Below are positions 36,746 to 44,781 of a DNA stretch of 64,000 nucleotides, one piece after another. Source of the stretch: an uncultured Hungatella sp. (GTDB lineage: Bacteria > Bacillota > Clostridia > Lachnospirales > Lachnospiraceae); contig CAJUJV010000003.1 of NCBI GenBank assembly GCA_910586845.1, positions 1 to 64,000 on the forward strand, written 5' to 3'. The notes under the pieces are model-generated. The model did no database searches. It saw only the letters and a list, made by a program, of their open reading frames with translations, and was not told the origin of the DNA. Each line of letters opens with the position of its first letter. The stretch's first letter is position 1. A program made the translations under genes and the position numbers.

Positions 36746-36780
36746 AACAGGGAGCGGCCCGCCAGGGGCCGTTCCCTGTT
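36746..36780 (-). terminator. Attenuator-like hairpin after oppA
   Basis: The minus-strand stem AACAGGGA-CGGCCC / GGGCCG-TCCCTGTT is followed by TTAAT. It lies 25 bases past the oppA stop and should let only part of the transcripts reach oppBCDF. Confidence 0.75.
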
Positions 36781-36805
36781 CTGAATGCAGGTTAGAAAAT
36801 ATCCC

Positions 36806-38407
36806 TTAATTTCCCCAACTCATCCAATCATAATATGTGTTGCCGCCTGCGTTCAGGTTGAAGCCGGCCAGTGCGGCATCATAAGCGCGGACGTTGTTGC
36901 GCATATACAGCGGAACCTGGGGGCACAGGTCGTTGAGCGCAAGGTTCAGTTCTGTGGCAACCTTCTCGTTCTCGGCCATATCAATAGTTGCCTGAAGCTT
37001 CTCGATAAGAGCATCGATCTCCGGCTCGTTGGTACGGGTCTTGTTGGACGCATTGATGGAGTCGGAATGGTATACACCCTGAGCATAAGACAGCAGGGAG
37101 TTGGCTGTATAGCCGCCGATGGCAGCGTCATAATCTCCTGTAGCAGTCACATCAAGATATGTGGCAAGGTCCATGGACTCCAGAGTGATGTCGATTCCAA
37201 GGTTCTCCTTTAAGCAGCTCTGGATAACCTGGCCCACACGAAGCTTGGTATCGTCGGAGCAGATCAGGGCGAATCCGCAGTCAGCGGCATTGAGACCGGA
37301 CTCTGCGAAATAGGCTTTGGCCTTCTCCACATCATAAGACGGAGCACCTTCATTGGTGGTTCCCGGGAAGCAGTCCGGAACCATGGAGTCGGCTACAGTA
37401 CCTGCGCCGTTTAATGCCACCTGGATGATCGCGTTCTTGTCAATAGCGGCATCAATGGCACGGCGGAAGTTAATATTGTCAAAAGGAGCCTTCTCATTGT
37501 TGATCATCATGAAGTTATGAGAAGTGGAACCCTCGTTGAACACGGCAATCTTGGAATTGTCCATCAGACGGGAAAGATCGTTGTTCTCCACCTCGACGAT
37601 CAGATCAGCCTCGCCTGCCTCCAGTGCCATGGTACGTGAGGAACCTTCGGGAATGATCTTCCAGATCACTTTCTTAATAGGCGGCTCGCCTTTAAAGTAA
37701 TCTGCGAATGCTTCAAATTCCAGGCTCTCGCCCTTGTTCCATGCGGTCAGCTTATATGGGCCGGTACCGATGGGTTCTTTGTTGAAGTCATGTCCGCTCT
37801 CGATCAGAGCAGCCGGAACGATGGCGTTGCCGTGATGGCACAGGTCGATCAGAAGGCCGGACTGAGGGCCGTCTGTTGTGATCTTTACGGTATAATCATC
37901 GATCACCTCGATGGTTCCGGTGGATGTTCCGTACAGGGAAACATCCGGAGAAGTCTTACAGAGCTCTAAAGAAGCCTTGACGTCTGCTGCCTTCATCTCC
38001 TCGCCATTGTGGAACTTTACGCCCTGTTTCAGCTTGAACACCCACTCGGTATCGCTGGGGGTCTCATAACTCTCGACCAGATCCGGCTGTACTGCCATGT
38101 TCTCATCCATGTAAAACAGAGAGTTATGGGTCATCTTGTTCAGATAATCACCGGCCACTGCATTGTGCAGGTTCGTGGTAACGCTGGGCGTCTCGTTGGC
38201 TGTTACGATGATCAGGGTATCCTTACCGGATGCAGATGCGGAACCGGCTCCGGAACCGCCTGCGGATGCAGTGGACTCTGCCGCTCCTCCTGCCTGACTC
38301 TGGTCAGAACCTCCCTGTTTGTTCCCTGAACCGCAGCCGGCAAACAGGCTGGCAGCAAGGGAAAGGACCATCGCGGTGGCAAAAAGCCGCAGTGTTCTTT
38401 TCTTCAT
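36806..38407 (-). CDS. oppA: Oligopeptide-binding lipoprotein OppA
   Basis: The extracellular solute-binding protein (SBP family 5) that captures peptides for OppBCDF. The 533-residue product has a lipoprotein signal (MKKRTLRLFATAMVLSLAAS) with lipobox LFAGC, a Gly/Ser/Ala-rich linker, and the family motif in FHNGEEMKAADVKASLELCK. The ATG at 38407 follows AAGAGGTGAAAGTATT. A start 12 codons earlier has no binding site. Expression is from the promoter at 38477-38505, with excess over the permeases controlled by the hairpins downstream. Confidence 0.94.
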   Translation of the reverse strand: MKKRTLRLFATAMVLSLAASLFAGCGSGNKQGGSDQSQAGGAAESTASAGGSGAGSASASGKDTLIIVTANETPSVTTNLHNAVAGDYLNKMTHNSLFYMDENMAVQPDLVESYETPSDTEWVFKLKQGVKFHNGEEMKAADVKASLELCKTSPDVSLYGTSTGTIEVIDDYTVKITTDGPQSGLLIDLCHHGNAIVPAALIESGHDFNKEPIGTGPYKLTAWNKGESLEFEAFADYFKGEPPIKKVIWKIIPEGSSRTMALEAGEADLIVEVENNDLSRLMDNSKIAVFNEGSTSHNFMMINNEKAPFDNINFRRAIDAAIDKNAIIQVALNGAGTVADSMVPDCFPGTTNEGAPSYDVEKAKAYFAESGLNAADCGFALICSDDTKLRVGQVIQSCLKENLGIDITLESMDLATYLDVTATGDYDAAIGGYTANSLLSYAQGVYHSDSINASNKTRTNEPEIDALIEKLQATIDMAENEKVATELNLALNDLCPQVPLYMRNNVRAYDAALAGFNLNAGGNTYYDWMSWGN

Positions 38408-38476
38408 AATACTTTCACCTCTTAAATTTATTTGCACAACCATAAGGCTGAATGCATCGAAAAATATTATTTAGTT

Positions 38477-38505
38477 AATATAACATACATTGAGAGGTAA
38501 ATCAA
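38477..38505 (-). promoter_or_regulatory. Sigma-A promoter of the opp operon
   Basis: On the minus strand TTGATT (38505-38500), 17 bases and TATATT (38482-38477), 70 bases upstream of oppA. The leader is AT-rich with no visible riboswitch. Confidence 0.75.
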
Positions 38506-38633
38506 TACAAAATGTTTCTGAATATACGAGAAACCCAGTAATACCCCTTTTATCCCAGTTGACGGCATCCATGTCCTGGGAACTTTTCTTAAGATTCTTA
38601 AGTTCTTTATTAATTAAATAAAGTCAGTCTCTG

Positions 38634-40643
38634 TTACAGGTATTTTTCAAACCACTGCTCCAGCTCCTTCAGCCGGGTGATACGGTTTCCGGGTTTCCCG
38701 CTCCGGGACAGTTCGTGGTTCTCTCCGTGGAACAGTACCAGCCTGGTGTCGGTTCCCTGACGCTTCACGGCAGAGAACATCTGGATGGCATCTCCCATCC
38801 AGCACCGGTAGTCCTCATCCGACTGCAGAAGCAGCAGAGGAGTCCTGGCCGAGCCTGCTCCGCTTAAGGGAGACATGGACCACACCTTGTGAAAATCTTC
38901 CCACGGATAAGCGCCCATCTGCAGACGGTTGGCATAGTAACCGATATCCGTGTACAGGCATTTGGTCAGATAATTGGAGATGGAGCGCTGAGACACGGCC
39001 GCGGCATACCGGTCCGTATGACCCACGATCCAGTTGCACATGAATCCGCCGTAGGAACCGCCGCAGACTCCGATCTTCTCCCCGTCTATGTCGGGACAGA
39101 ATGTCAGGGCTTCGTCTGTAAATTCCAGAAGGTCCTCAAAATCGTCTTTCCCAAATACTTCCGTAATATCCGCATATGCCTCGCCTCTCCCGTCGGAGCC
39201 TCTGGGATTGCAGTAAATTACAAAATATCCGTCGTTTGACAGGCACTGATACTCATGGAAAAACACGGTGCCCGACACTGCCTTGGGACCGCCGTGGATC
39301 TCCAGGACAGCCGGATATTTCCTGCCAGGTTCATAGTCCGCAGGCTTTATCACATAGCCTTCCATCTCATAGCCGTTTTTGCTGTGATACCGGAAAGCCT
39401 CCGGAGCTGTGATCTTATGGCTTTCCAGATACCCGTCGTTAAATCCCGTCAGTTTCTTCTCCGCACCGGTCTCCGGGCACAGGGCGTATACCTCTGCCAG
39501 GTTCTGCCCTCTCATGGCCGTCATGACGATGCGGCCGTCTTTTACATCAAATCCCGTGACCGCGCCCCTGGTCCCGGTGACCTCTGTCAGCCTTCCTTCT
39601 CTGTCCATGGCCATGAGCCTGCAGTCTCCCCAAAGGGTCTGCAGAAGATAGAGCACATCCCGTTTCTCACAGTAAGCCATGGCTCTGCCTGCCCCGAATT
39701 TTGCATCGCTTCCCACCATATTGCCCGTGGAGGCATCGCAGAAAGGAAGCTGCCGCACATCGCCTGTTTTCAGGTCAAGGAGATAAAACCTGGGATGTTT
39801 CCCTGCCCTCTCATAGGTAAAAGCCGTATAGAAAACAGTCTCATTTCCCATAAAGCAGACCTGGTCCACGTCGTAAAAGCCGTCCTTTGCCAGCTGCCTG
39901 GTCTCTCCCGTCTCTTCGTCCCAAAGATAAAGGCCGCATGTGCGGGGCTTTACACTGTCATAGACCGGACCGCACCAGACGATCTTCTTCCCATCCGGCG
40001 ACAGGTCAAAGGAAACCACCTCCAGATATTTCTGAGTAAGGCGGGTCATCTTCTCTGTCTTCCCGTCAAAGACAAAGAGGGCGCTGCGCTTTCTGCTGCG
40101 GATCCCCTTGCCGTTGAACCAGAAGGGAAGCTCCTCATAAATGTAATAATCTTCGCCTTCCCTGGCCTCCCAGGTCTCCGGCTCACCTGACTCCTGTTTT
40201 TTGGAGTCCTCAGCCTTTCTGTCTTCTTCGTTCTCATCCGCGGAAGCCATTACCAGCCACTTGTCTCCAAGCTTTCTGATCTTCTCCGCTTTTACCGGAA
40301 CCGTCATGGCTTTCACCGCTTCGCCGCCGTTTAAGGAGATCCGGTAGTACTCTGTCTTATGGTCGGCCTCCTCTTTGTCCATATCCCTCCGGGAGACAAA
40401 TAAGAGGGTTTCCCCGTCCAGCCACAGCGGGGATCTGGCCTCCCCCCTGGCCGCAAGCATCCGGCTCTCCCCGGTCTCCTGACTGACTGCCCAGATACTG
40501 CTGTGATAGCAGTTATCCTCCCTGTCCGCCTGGTTCACCACGCAGACTGCCCACTGTCCGTCAGGAGAAAGGGATACCTCTGACACAAAACGAAACTGAA
40601 ACAAATCATCCCGCGTTACCGGCTTCTTCTCTGTCTGTCCCAT
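38634..40643 (-). CDS. S9 family prolyl oligopeptidase-like peptidase (second copy)
   Basis: A serine peptidase of family S9C, active on short peptides. The 669-residue product has an N-terminal beta-propeller (repeats such as SLSPDGQWAVCVV and SFDLSPDGKKIVWCG) and a C-terminal alpha/beta hydrolase with GGSYGGF (nucleophile Ser), the Asp in LQSDEDYRC and the His in HGENHELSRSG. No signal peptide is present, so it is cytosolic and likely finishes peptides brought in by Opp. The ATG at 40643 has GGAGGAGCAGTGATC upstream. A GTG two codons earlier sits too close to the binding site. Confidence 0.92.
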   Translation of the reverse strand: MGQTEKKPVTRDDLFQFRFVSEVSLSPDGQWAVCVVNQADREDNCYHSSIWAVSQETGESRMLAARGEARSPLWLDGETLLFVSRRDMDKEEADHKTEYYRISLNGGEAVKAMTVPVKAEKIRKLGDKWLVMASADENEEDRKAEDSKKQESGEPETWEAREGEDYYIYEELPFWFNGKGIRSRKRSALFVFDGKTEKMTRLTQKYLEVVSFDLSPDGKKIVWCGPVYDSVKPRTCGLYLWDEETGETRQLAKDGFYDVDQVCFMGNETVFYTAFTYERAGKHPRFYLLDLKTGDVRQLPFCDASTGNMVGSDAKFGAGRAMAYCEKRDVLYLLQTLWGDCRLMAMDREGRLTEVTGTRGAVTGFDVKDGRIVMTAMRGQNLAEVYALCPETGAEKKLTGFNDGYLESHKITAPEAFRYHSKNGYEMEGYVIKPADYEPGRKYPAVLEIHGGPKAVSGTVFFHEYQCLSNDGYFVIYCNPRGSDGRGEAYADITEVFGKDDFEDLLEFTDEALTFCPDIDGEKIGVCGGSYGGFMCNWIVGHTDRYAAAVSQRSISNYLTKCLYTDIGYYANRLQMGAYPWEDFHKVWSMSPLSGAGSARTPLLLLQSDEDYRCWMGDAIQMFSAVKRQGTDTRLVLFHGENHELSRSGKPGNRITRLKELEQWFEKYL

Positions 40644-40645
40644 GA

Positions 40646-42601
40646 TCACTGCTCCTCCTTCCCTGCAATCTCCGGTTTCAGATATCGATCCATCCAGTTA
40701 AGAATCTCTCTCATGCGCACGATCCTGTTTCTGGGTTTTCCCGACCGCGACAGTTCATGGGTCTCTCCCTTCACTACCAGCATCCGCGTATCCACTCCCA
40801 GCACCTTCAGAGCCGCAAACATCTCCATGCCTTCTGCGATGTTGCAGCGGTAATCCCGGTCAGAATGAATAAACAGAGTGGGGGTCTTGCAGCCGGCTAT
40901 ATATTTGATGGGGGAATGGAACCACAGTTTGTCCACGTCTTCACAGGCGAAGACCGACTGGTTGTCCTTTGTAAAGGTATGGCCGATATCCGACATGTAC
41001 TCAAAGGATATCCAGTTGGCGATGGATCTCTGGGAAGCCGCTGCCTTAAACCGGTCTGTATGGCCGATGATCCAGTTGGTCATAAAGCCGCCGTAAGAGC
41101 CTCCGGTCACACCCACTCTCTCCCTGTCGATGTCCGGCTCATGGTCCAGAACATAGTCTGTAAATTCCATCAGATTTTCATAATCCACGGTTCCGTATCT
41201 GCCGTTGATATCACCGAATTCCGTGCCGAATCCGTCGGAACCTCTGGGATTGGTAAAGAACACGAAATATCCTGCATTGGCCCACATCTGCATCTCATGG
41301 TGGAACACGGTTCCGAATACGGTCCTGGGACCTCCGTGGATGTGGAGGATAGCCGGATACTTCTTTCCCTGCTCATATCCTGCCGGCGGCATCACCCAGC
41401 CCGTAAGAGAAAATCCGTCTTTTGCGGTAAAACTGTATTCCTTCCGCGGACACACCTGCCATTGACTCATATCGTTGAAAAAGGTGATCTGCTTCCCGTC
41501 CAGATACAGTTCCGCCAGCCGGTCCCCGTAGAGGCCGCAGACGACCACGTGACCATCCCGGATATCAAAGCTGTCGCAGGAACCCCGGTCTGTCACGACG
41601 CCCTCCAGACAGCCTTCACGGCTGAGAGAGTACACGTGGGCGCTGTCCCCTCTGGTAGTGACAAACCAGCAGATTCCGTCTCCTGCCTTCACCGTCCTGC
41701 CGCTTCCCAGCCGGGCATCGCTGCCTACGCTTCCCTGGCCGCTGCTGTAATCATATTCTGCCAGCAGCTTCATCTCTCCCGTCTCCAGATCCATGGTGTA
41801 GAAATCCTGATATTTCCCGTTTCCGTAATGGTTGTCCACGGCGGAGGCCACAACCGCCTCGCCGTCTGCCCAGAATCCGATCATTCCGGTACGGCGTTTG
41901 TCTTTCTCCAACAGACATCTGTTTTCTCCGGTATCCATATCATACAGGTAGATGCCGTCGTACTGATCACGGATATCGGTCCACGGATAAGCCTTATAGA
42001 GAACCCTGTTTCCCCTGACGGAATAACTGCTCACATCTGCCGTCTCCTCGGACACGGGGGTCAGCTCCCCTGTGGAAACCCGGTACAGATACAGACGGTT
42101 TCTGATCCCGTTGGTAAATCCCTCACTGTTGGACCAGAACGGAACCTCGTCCGCCACCTCATAAGCCTTATCCTTTTCCCGGACCCGTTTCTCCAGCTCA
42201 GCCGCAGCCGTAATCAGATACCGGTCCTCGTCGACCCGGTACATCCCTTTGGCCTTCAGCGGCACCTCAAAAGCTTTCACCGCCTCTCCTCCGTCGGGAG
42301 AGATCTCATAATAACCGGTGAAAATCTCATCATCGTCTTCTTTCTCTTTCTTCTTCTCCCTGTCGGCGGGAAACAGAAGGGTTCCTTTTGCCGTCCACAC
42401 ATAGCTTTTGGCATCTCCTGCCCCGGTCAGCCGGGTAACCCTGCCATCGTCGCAGTGATAAAGATACAGATCACCCTTATAATCATTGTCCTTTAAGTCC
42501 GCGTGCTGAACCACGAAGGCAATGAGCCTGCCGTCCGGCGAAAACGTCGGATTGCTGACGAACTGAAACCTGGTGAATGTTTCGATCTTTATTGGATTCA
42601 T
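40646..42601 (-). CDS. S9 family prolyl oligopeptidase-like peptidase (first copy)
   Basis: A 651-residue paralogue of the next gene, with beta-propeller repeats (PTFSPDGRLIAFVV) and a catalytic domain holding TGGSYGGFMTNWIIGH, SDRDYRC and GETHELSRSG as Ser, Asp and His. It is cytosolic. The two genes are in tandem with about the same layout and almost no gap, so they arose by duplication. The ATG at 42601 follows AAGAAAGGAAGGATCAAG. A start 23 codons earlier overlaps the promoter and is rejected. Expression is from the TTGAAC-17-TATAAT promoter at 42642-42670. Confidence 0.92.
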   Translation of the reverse strand: MNPIKIETFTRFQFVSNPTFSPDGRLIAFVVQHADLKDNDYKGDLYLYHCDDGRVTRLTGAGDAKSYVWTAKGTLLFPADREKKKEKEDDDEIFTGYYEISPDGGEAVKAFEVPLKAKGMYRVDEDRYLITAAAELEKRVREKDKAYEVADEVPFWSNSEGFTNGIRNRLYLYRVSTGELTPVSEETADVSSYSVRGNRVLYKAYPWTDIRDQYDGIYLYDMDTGENRCLLEKDKRRTGMIGFWADGEAVVASAVDNHYGNGKYQDFYTMDLETGEMKLLAEYDYSSGQGSVGSDARLGSGRTVKAGDGICWFVTTRGDSAHVYSLSREGCLEGVVTDRGSCDSFDIRDGHVVVCGLYGDRLAELYLDGKQITFFNDMSQWQVCPRKEYSFTAKDGFSLTGWVMPPAGYEQGKKYPAILHIHGGPRTVFGTVFHHEMQMWANAGYFVFFTNPRGSDGFGTEFGDINGRYGTVDYENLMEFTDYVLDHEPDIDRERVGVTGGSYGGFMTNWIIGHTDRFKAAASQRSIANWISFEYMSDIGHTFTKDNQSVFACEDVDKLWFHSPIKYIAGCKTPTLFIHSDRDYRCNIAEGMEMFAALKVLGVDTRMLVVKGETHELSRSGKPRNRIVRMREILNWMDRYLKPEIAGKEEQ

Positions 42602-42641
42602 CTTGATCCTTCCTTTCTTATGGGGAATTTCCAATTGTTTT

Positions 42642-42670
42642 ATTATATCTAACGGGAACCGGAAGTTCAA
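42642..42670 (-). promoter_or_regulatory. Sigma-A promoter for the S9 pair
   Basis: On the minus strand TTGAAC (42670-42665), 17 bases and TATAAT (42647-42642), 41 bases before the S9 start. It is back to back with the plus-strand M20 promoter, 18 bases away. Confidence 0.85.
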
Positions 42671-42688
42671 TTGTTTTAACCGGAAAAC

Positions 42689-42716
42689 TTGAATTTTTCC
42701 GGAGAACTTCTATAAT
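42689..42716 (+). promoter_or_regulatory. Sigma-A promoter for the M20 gene
   Basis: TTGAAT (42689-42694), 16 bases and a perfect TATAAT (42711-42716), 38 bases before the M20 start. Divergent from the S9 promoter. Confidence 0.85.
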
Positions 42717-42754
42717 AGAGAGTAGATTTTCACCAACTGAAAAGGAGAACCCTC

Positions 42755-43930
42755 ATGAACAAAGAATTGATCAAAACCTATGTCAGTCAGGTCTATGATG
42801 AGGCAGTGCTTTTCCGCAGATATCTCCACGCCCATCCGGAGCTGTCCATGAAGGAAAAAGAAACTACCGCATACCTGGCTTCTGTCCTGGAAAAGAATTC
42901 TATCCCCTACACCTTGAACCCGGCAGGACACGGCCTGGTCGCCCGGATCCGGGGGACAAAACCCGGCAGGGTTCTGGCCTTCCGGGCCGATATGGACGCC
43001 CTTCCGATCCAGGAGGAAACAGGACTTCCCTTCGCATCGGAAAATCCGGGAGTCATGCATGCCTGCGGACACGACTGCCATATGGCTGTCCTTCTGGCCT
43101 TCGGCCTGGTGATGGCCAGACATCCGGAGCTCATCGAAGGCACTGTGGTGCTGATCTTCCAGCCCTCAGAGGAGAAATTCCCCGGCGGAGCCTCTCCCAT
43201 GATCAAGGCCGGGCTTCTGGATGACGTGGATGCCTATTACGGATATCATGTGGCTCCGGAACTGAAGACCGGCGAGATCGGCTGTAAAGACGGCCCCGTC
43301 ATGGCAAGCCCCACTACCTTCTGGGTAGATATAAAAGGAAAAAGCGGTCACGGCGCAAAGCCTCAGGATGCCGTGGACCCCATCGTCATGGCCTGCCAGA
43401 TGGTCATGGCCTTCCAGACCATCGTAAGCCGCAGCGTCCATCCCTGCGACAATGCGGTAGTCAGCTGCTGCCAGATCCACAGCGGAACTACAGAAAATGT
43501 CATCCAGGAGAGCGCTCAGATCGTGGGCACTATCCGTACCTACTATGATTCCACTCTGAAGCTGATCACGGACCGAATGACCGCCATAGCCGAACATACG
43601 GCCAGAGCCATGGGAGGATCGGCTACGGTCAGATATGAGTACAGTTACCCGGCCGTACTGAATCCGGCCGATCATGCCGGTCTGATCCGCCAGGCTGCCA
43701 GAGAACTGGGATACACTCCTCTGGATGATATCTATCCCTCCATGGTAGGAGAAGATTTTGCCTATTATCTGCTCCACAAGACAGGGGGCCATTTCTTCCT
43801 CGGCGTGGGCGGCGACTGCTCCGGCACCTACTATCCCCTCCACAGCGCCTTTATGTGCCCTGACGAACAGGCTCTGGCCGTGGGCTGTGAGATGCTCCTG
43901 GGCATCTATGAACTGGCACTGAAAAAATAG
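42755..43930 (+). CDS. M20 amidohydrolase, HipO/IAA-amino acid hydrolase type
   Basis: A 391-residue metallohydrolase that removes acyl groups or cleaves amide-linked amino acids. Motifs are FRADMDALPIQE (metal Asp), MHACGHDCH (His pair), FQPSEEKFPGGA (catalytic Glu) and the dimerisation lid from about residue 175 (GKSGHGAKPQDAVDP). No signal peptide. AAAAGGAGAACCCTC precedes the ATG. It lies divergent from the S9 pair and upstream of the TrmH gene by 26 bases, and with the opp genes suggests peptide or acyl-amino-acid use. Confidence 0.9.
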   Translation: MNKELIKTYVSQVYDEAVLFRRYLHAHPELSMKEKETTAYLASVLEKNSIPYTLNPAGHGLVARIRGTKPGRVLAFRADMDALPIQEETGLPFASENPGVMHACGHDCHMAVLLAFGLVMARHPELIEGTVVLIFQPSEEKFPGGASPMIKAGLLDDVDAYYGYHVAPELKTGEIGCKDGPVMASPTTFWVDIKGKSGHGAKPQDAVDPIVMACQMVMAFQTIVSRSVHPCDNAVVSCCQIHSGTTENVIQESAQIVGTIRTYYDSTLKLITDRMTAIAEHTARAMGGSATVRYEYSYPAVLNPADHAGLIRQAARELGYTPLDDIYPSMVGEDFAYYLLHKTGGHFFLGVGGDCSGTYYPLHSAFMCPDEQALAVGCEMLLGIYELALKK

Positions 43931-43956
43931 AACACCGTTTATAAAGGAGTCTCCCC

Positions 43957-44781
43957 ATGCCCCGAATGATCCCCGTAACGGACCTGTGTGCTCCGGAACT
44001 GGATATTTATGCCCGCCTGTCGGAGACACAGCTGCTCCGATTTTACGAACCACAAAACGGACTTTTCATCGCGGAAAGCCCCAAAGTCATCGAGCGCGCT
44101 CTGGACAGCGGATACCTGCCGGTCTCCATGCTTCTGGAAGAAAAACCTGTGGACGGCCATACCCGAAAGATCCTGGAACGCTGCGGGGATATCCCGGCCT
44201 ACACCGCGGACTCCCGGGTTCTGGCCCGGCTCACCGGGTTCCATCTGACCCGGGGCATGCTGTGTGCCATGAGGCGCCGTCCCCTGCCGGCCGTGAGAGA
44301 TATATGCGCCAAAGCACACCGGATCGCCGTGCTGGAACATGTGATGAACCCTGCCAATATAGGTGCCGTCATCCGTTCCGCGGCTGCTCTGGGCATGGAC
44401 GGAGTGCTCCTGACCCCCTCATGCTGCGATCCCCTCTACCGCCGGGCCATCAGAGTCAGTATGGGTACGGTGTTTCAGATCCCCTGGACTTACCTGGACC
44501 AGGAAGCTTCTGTGCCCGTCCTGAGGGAACTGGGATTTCGGACAGCCGCCATGGCTTTATGCAGCCAGTCCGTCAGTATCGAAGATCCTGTTGTCATGTC
44601 TGAGGATAAACTGGCTGTGATCCTTGGATCCGAGGGCGACGGACTCTCTGCCGGGACCATAGAGGACTGCGATTACACCCTGCAGATCCCCATGTATCAT
44701 AATGTAGATTCACTCAACGTGGCGGCTGCCAGCGCCGTAGCTTTCTGGCAGCTGTGCAAAAAACAGAAGGACCGGTTCTAA
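43957..44781 (+). CDS. TrmH/SpoU family RNA 2'-O-methyltransferase
   Basis: A SPOUT-fold enzyme that methylates 2'-OH of rRNA or tRNA using S-adenosylmethionine. The 274-residue product has an N-terminal substrate-binding region (about 1-110), motif 1 EHVMNPANIGAVIRSA (with Asn and Arg), motif 2 LILGSEGDGLS-like (VILGSEGDGLSAGTI) and motif 3 HNVDSLNVAAASAV. The target nucleotide is not readable. AAAGGAGTCTCCCC precedes the ATG. Its 3' end overlaps the convergent GTPase gene by four bases. Confidence 0.92.
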   Translation: MPRMIPVTDLCAPELDIYARLSETQLLRFYEPQNGLFIAESPKVIERALDSGYLPVSMLLEEKPVDGHTRKILERCGDIPAYTADSRVLARLTGFHLTRGMLCAMRRRPLPAVRDICAKAHRIAVLEHVMNPANIGAVIRSAAALGMDGVLLTPSCCDPLYRRAIRVSMGTVFQIPWTYLDQEASVPVLRELGFRTAAMALCSQSVSIEDPVVMSEDKLAVILGSEGDGLSAGTIEDCDYTLQIPMYHNVDSLNVAAASAVAFWQLCKKQKDRF

